Positions 44,836 to 53,771 of a stretch of DNA of 64,000 bases are shown here, piece by piece. The notes below the pieces were generated by a model. It did no database searches. It was not told the DNA's origin and worked only from the letters and a program-made list of their open reading frames with translations. The DNA comes from Pseudarthrobacter sulfonivorans (lineage in GTDB: Bacteria; Actinomycetota; Actinomycetes; Actinomycetales; Micrococcaceae). The stretch lies in contig NZ_CP013747.1 in NCBI RefSeq assembly GCF_001484605.1, positions 682,001 to 746,000 on the forward strand, written 5' to 3'. The first letter of the stretch is position 1. Each line of letters begins with the position of its first letter. Position numbers and translations under genes: made by a program.

Positions 44836-45990
44836 CTACTGGGCCGTTCCCATCGCCAGGGCCAACAACGTCGCGCGGCTATGGACGCCGCATGTATCGA
44901 AAATCTGCTTGAACTGATCCTGGACGGTGTAGGCCCCGATCCCCAAGGCGACAGCCATGGCGTTGGTGTCGGCGCCTCTGGCGGCAAGCTCAAACAATTC
45001 CCGCTGCCGTGTTGTCAGTCCGAAGCTCCGGGCGAACATATCAAGCCTCGCCGCTGGAGGGCAGGCCTGGATAGTCACGGCCAGTGGCGGAGTGGCCGCT
45101 GCGCCGGTGGAGTCCATCCGGCTGGCCTGGAGCAGGGCCCACTGGCCCGACCCTAGGTGCATACGGGCAGACGCAGGATGATCATCCACACCCGCCTCAA
45201 GCGCCAGCAACTGGGCAGCGACGTTGAGGACCTCGGCCGGTACGCGTTGAAAGGGACGCGGGCCAGGCTGAAGCAGTCCAAGCCACTCCTCGACAGAAGC
45301 AGTTCCACCCACAACCGCCATATCTGCATCCAGAGTCAGCACTGCCTGCTGAGGCAACTCCGGCCTCGGACCTCCGCCGATGGCTGACGCCCCCGCACGG
45401 ACAGCCTCGTGTCCTACGGGGTCGTGTCCAACGGGGTCGCGTCCGACAGGCACCTCCATGACAAACTGCCGGGCTATCGAACGACGCAGGGCGGGCCTGA
45501 CCTCACGCGTCACGGCAGCGATGTATCCCACTTCGTCGGCAGTAAAGGGACTTTCCTGCGCCGTTCGCCAGAGGTCAATCCAACCCCAGCAGCCGTGCTT
45601 GTCCGCCAGTACTGCGAACAGGACATCGGTCACTCCGTAACGCCTCATCAGCCCATCCCACACCAGGCTCCGTGATGGATCGCCGGCAGTTTCCCGCAGC
45701 AGCGTAGTCACCGGCGACGGGCTGATCGCCAACCGCGTCCACCGACCTGCAAGCGTCAGATACTTGAGCCGAATCAACAACGGCAGCTCGTCCGGGCACG
45801 GAATCCGGGCCATGGGCGACATGCCCGTCGCCGTCAGCGGATCTGAGAGCGGCCACACGAAAGCACTGAACGGAAGCACCCGGCCCAACTCAGCGAGCAC
45901 GGCAGTGCGTAACGAGTGGTGATCCGGGGCGGAGTCGCCGATGAGCCGGATCCGTTCGAGGCTCCTGTTCCAGGGCCGGCCGGGGGTCAT
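44836..45990 (-). CDS. LuxR-type HTH transcriptional regulator
   Basis: A 384-residue protein with a C-terminal LuxR/GerE helix-turn-helix (about residues 325-380: LTTRQRELFELAARGADTNA to FDTCGVHSRATLLALAM). The N-terminal 200 residues are a GAF-like sensor region with LLIRLKYLTLAG and ADKHGCWGWIDLWR; no response-regulator receiver or ATPase is present. A PVGRD/PVGHD/PVGHE run comes from a 15-nt tandem repeat. Start 45990 is preferred to a reading from 46035. It is divergent from the small gene at 46208 with palindromes between them. Confidence 0.8.
   Translation of the reverse strand: MTPGRPWNRSLERIRLIGDSAPDHHSLRTAVLAELGRVLPFSAFVWPLSDPLTATGMSPMARIPCPDELPLLIRLKYLTLAGRWTRLAISPSPVTTLLRETAGDPSRSLVWDGLMRRYGVTDVLFAVLADKHGCWGWIDLWRTAQESPFTADEVGYIAAVTREVRPALRRSIARQFVMEVPVGRDPVGHDPVGHEAVRAGASAIGGGPRPELPQQAVLTLDADMAVVGGTASVEEWLGLLQPGPRPFQRVPAEVLNVAAQLLALEAGVDDHPASARMHLGSGQWALLQASRMDSTGAAATPPLAVTIQACPPAARLDMFARSFGLTTRQRELFELAARGADTNAMAVALGIGAYTVQDQFKQIFDTCGVHSRATLLALAMGTAQ
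45406..45450 (-). repeat. 15-nt tandem repeat, three units, inside the luxR-type gene
   Basis: Three consecutive 15-nt units (45406-45420, 45421-45435, 45436-45450) of the form CTCGTGTCCTACGGG with one to three changes each. Because the unit is a multiple of three, copy-number change would keep the frame. Confidence 0.7.
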
Positions 45991-46036
45991 TCCCCCAGTA
46001 TGCCCTCTGTGGACAGCGCTGGGGTTTTCTACCAAG

Positions 46037-46070
46037 ACCCCAGATTTCTGGGATACCGGCCAAAGTGGCC
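46037..46070. promoter_or_regulatory. two short palindromes in the divergent luxR / small-ORF region
   Basis: ACCCCAGA-TT-TCTGGGAT (46037-46054) and GGCCA-AAG-TGGCC (46058-46070) stand side by side about 50 bp before the luxR-type gene start and 140 bp before the gene at 46208. They look like operator half-sites; the LuxR-type protein is the obvious candidate to bind them. Confidence 0.45.
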
Positions 46071-46207
46071 AGCGGTTACCGTGACACTACGCGAAGCAGC
46101 CGACCGTGCGGCATTCCCAGCATAGGACCAATGCGTGGGCGAGCACGGAGGCAATCAAGTGCCATCAACAGCACGACAAACAAGCGATCAACTAAGGAGA
46201 ATCAGCA

Positions 46208-46489
46208 ATGTACACACTGCAAATCGAACATGGCATTAAGGACTTTGGCATGTGGAAAGAAGCCTTCGACCGGGATCCAGTGGACCGCGCGGCCTCCGGA
46301 GTCGTCGGCCACCGGATTTCCCAGCCTGTGGATGATTCCCACTACGTGGTGGTGGAACTCGATTTCAACGAACGCGGCCAGGCTGAGCAATTGCTGGCGA
46401 ACCTGAAAAGTAGGGTGTGGAATTCGTCTTCCGCAGCGCCAGCCTTGAACGGCGCTCCGCGGACAAGGATTCTGGAATCAGCCGGCTGA
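46208..46489 (+). CDS. small protein, unknown (possible dimeric alpha/beta-barrel fold)
   Basis: A 93-residue protein with a good AAGGAGA before the ATG. The strand-helix pattern ([20 protein letters not shown], then HYVVVELDF followed by a helix with QAEQLLANL) recalls ABM-type/dimeric alpha-beta barrel proteins, but I do not recognise a named family. It has no signal peptide or membrane segment. It is divergent from the luxR-type gene and could be its target. The repeat cluster begins 18 bp downstream. Confidence 0.65.
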   Translation: MYTLQIEHGIKDFGMWKEAFDRDPVDRAASGVVGHRISQPVDDSHYVVVELDFNERGQAEQLLANLKSRVWNSSSAAPALNGAPRTRILESAG

Positions 46490-46506
46490 CGGTCCGAACT
46501 CTGCCA

Positions 46507-46602
46507 GGGCCCCAAGTGTCTGTGAGGATCCATTTCGCGCAGGGGCGGGGGCTTAACTGTCCTCTCGCGCCAACGTGCAGGGCCTCAAGTGTCCGTTCGC
46601 GC
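46507..46602 (+). repeat. cluster of related ~23-nt repeats (right boundary)
   Basis: Three units in one direction: 46580-46602 (full), 46548-46570 (four differences from 43076-43098 read in reverse complement), and a degenerate one beginning at 46507 (GGGCCCCAAGTGTCTG). They fill the gap between the 93-residue gene and the DUF1579 gene and are opposite in orientation to the copy at 43076. Confidence 0.7.
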
Positions 46603-46631
46603 GGCAGGTGGGACGAAGGGGCGGGATGGGG

Positions 46632-47093
46632 TTAGACGCGGCGGCACTCGGAGGTCATGAACGGGACAAAGTCCTGCCCCTCGCCGAGCCGCAGCTCGGC
46701 CGTGTGGATCAGCACGTCACCGTCCACACGGAAGGTGTGGCGCGCAATCCCCCGGTCGCTGTGGCGCTCGACGCGCAGCACACCTTCCACCCACGTGCAG
46801 CGGGTCGGCGTTCCCGGCGGCAGGCCCATGCTGTCCACGTGGTACCAGAGGACGTCCTCGTGGTCGCGGTCGACGGTGAACACGCCGTGGCCTTCAAAGT
46901 GACTGCCGCCTGCCTCGGTATGCCGATAGCTCTGCACGACGGCGAACCCTCCCGCCGCGCGGGTGAAGCTGATTTCCGCGCCGGCCGTGCGTTCGGGCCC
47001 CCAGGATGATGCTGCAAGTCTGGTTGTGCCGCGCCAGTGCCCCAGGAAATTTTCCAGCACGGCGTGCACGGTGCCTGGTTGCGGAAGGATCAT
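46632..47093 (-). CDS. DUF1579 family protein
   Basis: A 153-residue beta-rich soluble protein resembling DUF1579/lipocalin-like domains: AVLENFLGHWRGTTRL at the N-terminus, then AGGFAVVQSYRHTEAGG, HGVFTVDRDHEDVLWYHVDS and a terminal FVPFMTSECRRV. No enzymatic residues can be assigned. It lies just outside the repeat cluster, 48 bp from the M16 protease gene on the same strand. Confidence 0.72.
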   Translation of the reverse strand: MILPQPGTVHAVLENFLGHWRGTTRLAASSWGPERTAGAEISFTRAAGGFAVVQSYRHTEAGGSHFEGHGVFTVDRDHEDVLWYHVDSMGLPPGTPTRCTWVEGVLRVERHSDRGIARHTFRVDGDVLIHTAELRLGEGQDFVPFMTSECRRV

Positions 47094-47141
47094 AGGTTTA
47101 TTATGGCGGGCGCAGGCATCCCGGTCACAAGCCGGTCCCGG

Positions 47142-48485
47142 TCAGAGACCGAAAGTTTCGGTCTCCTCGAACGGGCCCACCACGGTGACAGTCCGGGGCG
47201 CGGCTGCCAGTTCCTTGGCAAGATCCTGCACCTCCTGCGCGGTGACGGACTTGATGAGACGCAGTGTCTCGTCGATGTCCTGGTATTCACCGGACACCAG
47301 TTCAGCGCGGCCCAGCCGGGACATGCGGGAACCCGTGTCCTCAAGTGCCAGGACAATTCCGCCGCACAGCTGGCCCACGGCCTTGCGCAGTTCGTCGTCG
47401 GAGATCCCGCCTTCGGCGAGCTTATCCAGTTCGAGCCCCAGCAGGTCCAGCACCTGGCGGACCTTGGACGGTGTGCACCCTGCGTACATCCCGAAGTAGC
47501 CGGCGTCCGCGTAGGAGGAGGCAAAGGAGTACGTGGAGTACACCAGGCCACGCTTTTCACGGATTTCCTGGAACAGCCGCGATGACATCCCGCCGCCCAG
47601 GACGGCGTTGAGGACGCTCATGACGTAGCGGCGCTCGTCCGTGGCCACAATCGTAGGGCAGCCCATGATGATGTTGGCCTGCTCCACCGCACGTTTGACC
47701 ACGTGCAAGCCAGCCGTGCCGGTGATGTCGGCCCGCTCGGTGGAGCGGCGATCCACAGGGGCGGCGTCGGACTCAAGTGACCACCCGGCAGTGTGGAGTG
47801 CATCCACCACAAGGCGGCAGACGACGTCGTGCTCCAAACCTCCGGCGGCGGTGATCACCAGCTCATCCGGGCGGTAGTAGCGGCGGTAGTGCTCCCAGAC
47901 GGAGTCGCGGGCGACGGCGCGGATCGCGGCGGGTGTGCCGCCGATGGGGCGGCCCAGCGGGTGGGTGCCCAGCACGGCAGCCACAAAGTTTTCATGCGCG
48001 ACGTCCGTGGGGTCGTCGCTGTCCATGGCGATTTCCTCCAGGATGACGTCGCGCTCCTGCTCCATCTCGGCCGGGTCCAGGACCGCGCCGGTGATCATGT
48101 CGGCAATGACGTCGATGGCCATGGGCAGGTCCGTGTCCAGCACCCGTGCGAAGTAGCAGGTGCTCTCCTTGGCCGTGGCTGCGTTGGACTCCCCGCCCAC
48201 TTCATCGAAAGCCGAGGCGATTTCCAGGGCTGTGCGACGCTTGGTTCCCTTGAACAGGAGGTGCTCCAGGAAGTGCGTGGAGCCGTGCTGGCCCGGTGCC
48301 TCATCGCGTGACCCGACGCCCACCCAGAAACCGATAGTTGCCGAGCGCTGGCCCGGCATCGCTTCGGTGAGCACCCGCACGCCGCCCGGCAGCACTGAAC
48401 GGCGGACAACGGAGCCGCCGTCGGAGCCGTGGACCAGGGTGTCGCCGGGCCGGTTCTGCTCAAGCGGCAGGGGTACAACAGTCAT
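47142..48485 (-). CDS. M16 family zinc peptidase (processing-peptidase type)
   Basis: A 447-residue protein with the inverted zinc motif HFLEH (H71, E74, H75) in GSTHFLEHLLFKGTKRR and the distal Glu in GESNAATAKESTCYF. It has two homologous M16 halves, with PTIVATDERRYVMSVLNAVLGGGMSSRL in the second. It cleaves small peptides or presequences. In actinobacteria this gene (pepR-like) follows pnp, as here, and the pair is probably one conserved unit. Confidence 0.92.
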   Translation of the reverse strand: MTVVPLPLEQNRPGDTLVHGSDGGSVVRRSVLPGGVRVLTEAMPGQRSATIGFWVGVGSRDEAPGQHGSTHFLEHLLFKGTKRRTALEIASAFDEVGGESNAATAKESTCYFARVLDTDLPMAIDVIADMITGAVLDPAEMEQERDVILEEIAMDSDDPTDVAHENFVAAVLGTHPLGRPIGGTPAAIRAVARDSVWEHYRRYYRPDELVITAAGGLEHDVVCRLVVDALHTAGWSLESDAAPVDRRSTERADITGTAGLHVVKRAVEQANIIMGCPTIVATDERRYVMSVLNAVLGGGMSSRLFQEIREKRGLVYSTYSFASSYADAGYFGMYAGCTPSKVRQVLDLLGLELDKLAEGGISDDELRKAVGQLCGGIVLALEDTGSRMSRLGRAELVSGEYQDIDETLRLIKSVTAQEVQDLAKELAAAPRTVTVVGPFEETETFGL

Positions 48486-48532
48486 TGAAGCCTTTCAGGA
48501 GCGGCAGCCGGATCTGGCTGCCATCGTAACAG

Positions 48533-48567
48533 CGGCGGGGCCGGTGGATCATCCACCGGCCCCGCCG
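48533..48567 (-). terminator. 35-bp perfect palindrome downstream of pnp
   Basis: Two 17-base arms (starting CGGCGGGGCCGGTGGAT) pair perfectly around a single base, between pnp (ends 48610) and the M16 gene. No T-run follows, so it may stabilise the pnp 3' end or partly terminate rather than act as a classic intrinsic terminator. Confidence 0.6.
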
Positions 48568-48609
48568 ATTCATGCTGTGTGAAGGAGGATGTTACTCCGC
48601 GTCAGTGGA

Positions 48610-50871
48610 CTACTCCGCTTCGGCAGCGCCCTCTGCGGCGGAAGCGTGAACGCGCTCGGCTTCGCCGGCGCCTTCTTCTTCAGCCACTACGGGCGACAGG
48701 GACAGCTTTCCGCGGTCATCGATCTTGGTGATTTCAACCTGGATCTTCTGGCCCACGGAAACCACGTCATCAACATTATCCACGCGCTTGCCACTGGCCA
48801 GCTTCCGGAGCTCGGAGATGTGCAGCAGGCCGTCCTTGCCCGGGGTTAGGGAGATGAAGGCACCGAAGGTGGTGGTCTTGACGACCGTACCCAGGTAGCG
48901 CTCGCCGATTTCCGGAATCTGCGGGTTGGCGATGGCGTTGATGGCGGAGCGTGCTGCGTCAGCAGACGGACCGTTGGTGGCGCCAATGTAGACCGTGCCG
49001 TCGTCCTCGATGGAGATGTCGGCGCCGGTGTCTTCCTGGATCTGGTTGATCATCTTGCCCTTGGGCCCAATGACCTCGCCGATCTTGTCAACCGGGATCT
49101 TGACCGCGATGACGCGCGGCGCGAACTCGGAGAGCTCATCCGGGGTGTCGATCGCGGAGTTCAGGACGTCCAGGATGTGCAGGCGGGCTTCGCGGGCCTG
49201 CTTCAGCGCTGCTGCCAGCACGGAAGCGGGGATGCCGTCGAGCTTCGTGTCCAGCTGGATGGCCGTAACGAATTCGGCCGTGCCGGCAACCTTGAAGTCC
49301 ATGTCGCCGAAAGCATCTTCGGCGCCGAGGATATCGGTCAGGGCTGCGTAACGGGTCTGGCCGTCAACCTGGTCGGATACCAGGCCCATGGCGATACCTG
49401 CAACAGCTGCCTTCAGCGGCACACCTGCATTGAGCAGGGACAGCGTCGAAGCGCAGACGGAACCCATCGACGTCGAACCGTTGGAGCTGAGAGCCTCAGA
49501 CACCTGGCGGATCGCGTAGGGGAATTCCTCGCGGGACGGCAGCACCGGCATGATGGCGCGCTCGGCGAGGGCGCCGTGGCCGATTTCGCGGCGCTTGGGC
49601 GAACCCACGCGGCCGGTCTCGCCGGTGGAGTACGGCGGGAAGTTGTAGTTGTGCATGTAGCGCTTGCGCGTGACGGGCGACAGCGAATCGATCTGCTGTT
49701 CCATCTTGAGCATGTTCAGCGTGGTGACACCCATGATCTGGGTTTCGCCGCGCTCGAAGATTGCCGAGCCGTGCACGCGGGGCAGAACCTCAACCTCTGC
49801 GGTGAGCTGGCGGATGTCCGTCAGGCCACGGCCGTCGATGCGGATCTGGTCCTTGAGGATGCGCTGGCGCACAACCTGCTTGGTGACCGAGCGGAATGCT
49901 GCGGACAGCTCCTTGTCGCGGCCTTCGAACTGGCCGGCCAGGGAAGAAGTGACTTCGTCCTTGAGCGAATCCGTTGCAACATCGCGTTCCTGCTTGTCGG
50001 CGATCTGGAAGATAGCGGCCAGCTTCTCAGCGGCAGCGGACTCAACAGCGGCGTAGACGTCATCCTGGTAGTCCAGGAAGACCGGGAACTCGACGGTGGG
50101 CTTGGCAGCGCGTGCAGCCAGGTCCGCCTGGGCGTCGCAGAGTGCCTTGATGAACGGCTTGGCAGCCTCGAGACCCTCGGAGACAACCTCTTCGGTGGGA
50201 GCGGTGGCGCCCTGTTCCTTAATGAGGTTCCAGGAGTTGTCGGTTGCTTCGGCTTCGACCATCATGATGGCGACGTCGTCACCGGCAACACGGCCGGCTA
50301 CAACCATGTTGAACACGGAGTTCTCGAGCTGGGAGTGCTTGGGGAAAGCAACCCACTGTGAACCGTGCTCGTCAGCGACGAGGGCAACGCGGACGCCGCC
50401 GATCGGGCCGGAGAACGGCAGGCCCGAGAGCTGGGTGGACATGGAGGAGGCGTTGATGGCCACCACGTCGTAGAGCTCGTCGGGGTTGATGGCCAGGACG
50501 GTCACCACGATCTGGACCTCGTTGCGCAGGCCCTTGACGAAGGCCGGACGCAGCGGGCGGTCCATGAGGCGGCAGGCCAGGATGGCCTCGGTGGACGGGC
50601 GGCCTTCACGGCGGAAGAACGAGCCCGGGATACGGCCGGCGGCGTACATGCGCTCTTCAACGTCAACCGTCAGCGGGAAGAAGTCGAAGCCTTCGCGCGG
50701 GTGCTTGCCCGCGGTGGTGGCGGACAGCAGTGCGGTGTCTTCGTCGATGTACACCATGGCTGCGCCGGCTGCCTGCTTGGCAAGACGGCCGGTTTCAAAG
50801 CGGATTACACGCTTGCCAAAGCGGCCATTGTCAATGACTGCTTCTGAGAACTGGATTTCGGGACCCTCCAA
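48610..50871 (-). CDS. pnp: polyribonucleotide nucleotidyltransferase
   Basis: A 753-residue 3'-5' phosphorolytic exoribonuclease. Two RNase PH domains ([20 protein letters not shown]; later [19 protein letters not shown]) are followed by KH (about 605-660) and S1 domains ([26 protein letters not shown]) and an acidic tail. The start is taken as TTG at 50871, five bases after a perfect GGAGGTGA (50877-50884), giving [12 protein letters not shown], the usual actinobacterial N-terminus; the GTG at 50880 lies within the SD. rpsO lies upstream, and the M16 gene follows. Confidence 0.96.
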   Translation of the reverse strand: MEGPEIQFSEAVIDNGRFGKRVIRFETGRLAKQAAGAAMVYIDEDTALLSATTAGKHPREGFDFFPLTVDVEERMYAAGRIPGSFFRREGRPSTEAILACRLMDRPLRPAFVKGLRNEVQIVVTVLAINPDELYDVVAINASSMSTQLSGLPFSGPIGGVRVALVADEHGSQWVAFPKHSQLENSVFNMVVAGRVAGDDVAIMMVEAEATDNSWNLIKEQGATAPTEEVVSEGLEAAKPFIKALCDAQADLAARAAKPTVEFPVFLDYQDDVYAAVESAAAEKLAAIFQIADKQERDVATDSLKDEVTSSLAGQFEGRDKELSAAFRSVTKQVVRQRILKDQIRIDGRGLTDIRQLTAEVEVLPRVHGSAIFERGETQIMGVTTLNMLKMEQQIDSLSPVTRKRYMHNYNFPPYSTGETGRVGSPKRREIGHGALAERAIMPVLPSREEFPYAIRQVSEALSSNGSTSMGSVCASTLSLLNAGVPLKAAVAGIAMGLVSDQVDGQTRYAALTDILGAEDAFGDMDFKVAGTAEFVTAIQLDTKLDGIPASVLAAALKQAREARLHILDVLNSAIDTPDELSEFAPRVIAVKIPVDKIGEVIGPKGKMINQIQEDTGADISIEDDGTVYIGATNGPSADAARSAINAIANPQIPEIGERYLGTVVKTTTFGAFISLTPGKDGLLHISELRKLASGKRVDNVDDVVSVGQKIQVEITKIDDRGKLSLSPVVAEEEGAGEAERVHASAAEGAAEAE

Positions 50872-51077
50872 GAGAGTCACCTCCGTTTCTTGTTTCACGG
50901 AGTCCAGCCGCATCAACCCAGGCCAGCATCTGTCTACTGGCCTGCACTGCACCCGGTCATCGATCGAGACCCACGGGCCGAGGGCTTCATTCTTCGAAGC
51001 CGTTCCCGGGGATCACTACCGAGGACCGCGAATGCGTGATGCGGTTGATCCTCCTGTTTAGTTTTTCTTCTGAAGAA

Positions 51078-51108
51078 GGCGGCCCTTTCCGTCACGGAAG
51101 GGGCCGCC
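51078..51108 (-). terminator. rpsO terminator
   Basis: On the minus strand GGCGGCCCCTTCCG and CGGAAAGGGCCGCC form a 14-bp stem around a 3-base loop. A TTCTTC stretch and a later run of A/T follow. It lies 12 bp after the rpsO stop. Confidence 0.8.
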
Positions 51109-51120
51109 CCTTAAAGCTGA

Positions 51121-51390
51121 CTAGCGGCGCAGGCCGAGACGCTCGATGAGCGCACGGTAGCGGGTGATGTCAGTGTTCTTGAGGTAGGTGAGCATACGCT
51201 TGCGACGACCAACCATGGCCAGCAGACCGCGCTGGGTGTGGTAATCGTGCTTGTGCACCTTCATGTGCTCAGTCAGATCCTTGATCCGCTGAGTCAGGAC
51301 TGCAACCTGGACCTCCGGCGAACCGGTGTCGCCCTCGGACGTTGCGAAATCCTGGATGATGGACTGCTTTACAGCGGCGTCAAGTGCCAC
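51121..51390 (-). CDS. rpsO: 30S ribosomal protein S15
   Basis: An 89-residue protein of normal length: [21 protein letters not shown], then [20 protein letters not shown] and [12 protein letters not shown]. It binds the 16S rRNA central domain. It precedes pnp, the classic rpsO-pnp order, with a terminator and 250 bp between. The upstream 230-bp gap to kynU holds the promoter region; no further gene was seen there. Confidence 0.98.
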   Translation of the reverse strand: MALDAAVKQSIIQDFATSEGDTGSPEVQVAVLTQRIKDLTEHMKVHKHDYHTQRGLLAMVGRRKRMLTYLKNTDITRYRALIERLGLRR

Positions 51391-51620
51391 AATAACTCCT
51401 AGAGATGTGCCGTGAGGCCCGATTCAGTACTTCACTGCCGGGTCTGCCCGCGCGGGAATCCCCCGGAAACCAGGGAATTTCCACACATGGCAGGAACCAG
51501 CCGCCACGGACTGCAGCCGGATCCATCTGCTAGTTTACCGGCCTCGCCGCAATCTTGTCGAAACAGCCGCCGCCGTCAGCCGCGGCCGCCCCCAAAAAAC
51601 CATCACCAAATGCCCGTGGC

Positions 51621-52880
51621 TCAGCGACGCAGCTGATCCCGGATGGCGGCCATCCCCCGGAACAGCTCCGCGAAGCTGGTACTCAAGGGCGACAGCCCCA
51701 CGCGGATCCCGTGTGGTGCGCGGAAGTCCGGGATGACGTCCTGTTCCCACAGCGCCGCCGTCACGTTCCGGAACGCCGGATGATCCAGGGTGATGTGGCT
51801 CCCGCGAAGCTCCGGCTCACGCGGCGACGCCAGCTCCACGCCCGCCGGCTCCAGCCACGCCTCAAACAGCTGCACGGCGTAGGCCGTGAGTTTCAGGGAC
51901 TTCTCCCGGATGGCAGCCATGCCGGCCTCTTCGATGAGGTCCAGGGTCCCGCGCATGGCCAACATCCCGAAGATGGCCGGAGTGCCGCTGAGGAAACTCC
52001 GGATACCGGGCGCGGGCTCGTAGCCTGCGGCCATCTCGAACGCGTCCTTGCGTCCCATCCAGCCCCAGATCGGCTGTTTCAGACCGGGCAGGTGCCTGCG
52101 ATTGACGTAGGCGAACGCCGGCGAGCCCGGTCCCCCGTTGAGGTACTTGTAGGTGCAGCCCGCGGCGAAATCCACGTTTGCCCCGTCCAGCTCCAGCTCC
52201 ACGGATCCGGCGGAGTGGCACAGGTCCCAGACCACCAGCGCCCCCGCGCTGTGTGCAACTTCCGTGATGCCCGGAAGGTCGGCCAGGAAGCCTGAGCGGT
52301 AGGCCACGTGGCTCAAAAGTACGACGGCGGTGGCCGGGCCGGTTGCGTGCCGCACCTGTTCGACGGTGACTCCGGACGCAGGATCAGCTTCGATCCACCG
52401 CAGGGTGAGTCCTTCCTCGCGGGCGATGCCCTCGACCAGGTAGCGGTCCGTGGGGAAGTTATCCGTGTCCAGGACGATCTCTGTGCGGACGGGGTCAGCC
52501 ACGGTGGCCAGCGCGGCGCGGATCAGTTTGTAGAGCACCACCGTGGTTGAGTCGGCGATGACGGTCTGGCCCGGGGCTGCGCCGAGGACAGCGCGGCCCA
52601 GCTGATCGCCGATGGTCTGGGGCAGGTCCAGCCATTCCTCATCCCAGCCACGGATGAGCCGGCCGCCCCAGCCTTCCCCGATAAAGGTGCTGATGTCCTG
52701 TTGTGTCCGCTTCAGCGGGCGGCCCAGGGAATTGCCGTCGAGGTAGGAAAGGTCCGTGTCCGTCCCGATGAAGAGGCTGCGGTAGCGCGCCAACGGGTCG
52801 CCTGCATCCAGTTGCGCGGCCTGCTCAAGGAGAGCGCCGGCGTCGTGATTCTCCATGTTCGCGTCCATTGCGCTGCTCAC
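51621..52880 (-). CDS. kynU: kynureninase
   Basis: A 419-residue PLP enzyme cleaving kynurenine to anthranilate and alanine. The PLP lysine (about 245) lies in GCTYKYLNGGPGS, preceded by VWDLCHSAGS, with DNFPTDRYL and FLSGTPAIF further on. Start is GTG overlapping the kynA stop by 4 nt (GTGA), so kynA-kynU is a translationally coupled pair for aerobic tryptophan catabolism. No kynurenine formamidase gene is nearby. Confidence 0.93.
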   Translation of the reverse strand: MSSAMDANMENHDAGALLEQAAQLDAGDPLARYRSLFIGTDTDLSYLDGNSLGRPLKRTQQDISTFIGEGWGGRLIRGWDEEWLDLPQTIGDQLGRAVLGAAPGQTVIADSTTVVLYKLIRAALATVADPVRTEIVLDTDNFPTDRYLVEGIAREEGLTLRWIEADPASGVTVEQVRHATGPATAVVLLSHVAYRSGFLADLPGITEVAHSAGALVVWDLCHSAGSVELELDGANVDFAAGCTYKYLNGGPGSPAFAYVNRRHLPGLKQPIWGWMGRKDAFEMAAGYEPAPGIRSFLSGTPAIFGMLAMRGTLDLIEEAGMAAIREKSLKLTAYAVQLFEAWLEPAGVELASPREPELRGSHITLDHPAFRNVTAALWEQDVIPDFRAPHGIRVGLSPLSTSFAELFRGMAAIRDQLRR

Positions 52881-53731
52881 TGGCCGATCTCCGTCCGTAC
52901 CGCGAACAGTTCCGGGAAGAAGGTGAGCTCAAGGGCCTTTTGCAGGAAGGCAGCGCCGCTGGATCCCCCGGTTCCCGATTTCATCCCGATGGTCCGCTGG
53001 ACGGTTCGCAGGTGCCGGAACCGCCAGAGCTGGAAATTATCCTCAAGGTCCACCAGTTCCTCGCACGCCTCGTAGGCACCCCAGTTAGCGGCGGCGTTTT
53101 CGTAGATGTGCTTGAACAGCGGCACCAGCTCAGGGCAGAACTCGTGGGCACGGGTGACGTCCCGCTCCAGGACGGACTGTGGCACGTCGAAGCCCTGCCG
53201 GGCCAGGTAGGCCAGGAACTCGTCGTAGATGCTGGGCGCCTTAAGCACGTCCTCCAGCATGGCGTGCGCGTCCGGGTCAGATTCGAAGACCGGCAGCATT
53301 TTTCGGTTTTTATTGCCGAGGATAAACTCCACGGCCCGGTATTGGCTGGACTGGAATCCGGAGGAGTTGCCCAGGAACCCGCGGAACTGGGAGTACTCCG
53401 TGGGCGTCAGCGTGGCCAGGACGGACCACTGCTCCGTCAGGGTTTTTTGGATGTGCTTGACCCGGGCGATGCCTTTGAGCGCGGAGCCGAGATCGTCTGC
53501 GCGCAGCCAGGCCGCGGCGCTGCGGAGCTCGTGCAGCACCAGCTTCAGCCACAGCTCGGTGGTCTGGTGCTGGATGATGAACAGCAGCTCGTCGTGGTGT
53601 TCGGGCGTGCTGACAGGTTGCTGTGCGCTGAGCAGGGTGGGCAACTGGAGGTAGGACGCGTAGCTCATCCGGGAACTGAAATCGCGGACTATGCCTTTGT
53701 CCAGTTTGCGGGTGTTCTTCTCGACGGCCAC
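52877..53731 (-). CDS. kynA: tryptophan 2,3-dioxygenase
   Basis: A 284-residue haem dioxygenase opening the indole ring of tryptophan to N-formylkynurenine. The distal His is H55 in FIIQHQTTELW. RGFLGNSSGFQSSQYR and the C-terminal HLRTVQRTIGMKSGTGG are typical. GTG at 53731 with GAGAGG eight bases upstream fits the family N-terminus; the longer frame runs into ribF. It is 40 bp from ribF on the same strand. Confidence 0.94.
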   Translation of the reverse strand: MAVEKNTRKLDKGIVRDFSSRMSYASYLQLPTLLSAQQPVSTPEHHDELLFIIQHQTTELWLKLVLHELRSAAAWLRADDLGSALKGIARVKHIQKTLTEQWSVLATLTPTEYSQFRGFLGNSSGFQSSQYRAVEFILGNKNRKMLPVFESDPDAHAMLEDVLKAPSIYDEFLAYLARQGFDVPQSVLERDVTRAHEFCPELVPLFKHIYENAAANWGAYEACEELVDLEDNFQLWRFRHLRTVQRTIGMKSGTGGSSGAAFLQKALELTFFPELFAVRTEIGQ

Positions 53732-53771
53732 GGTGCTGCCTCTCTGGGTGTTCGGTGCGGGTGGGACCGGG

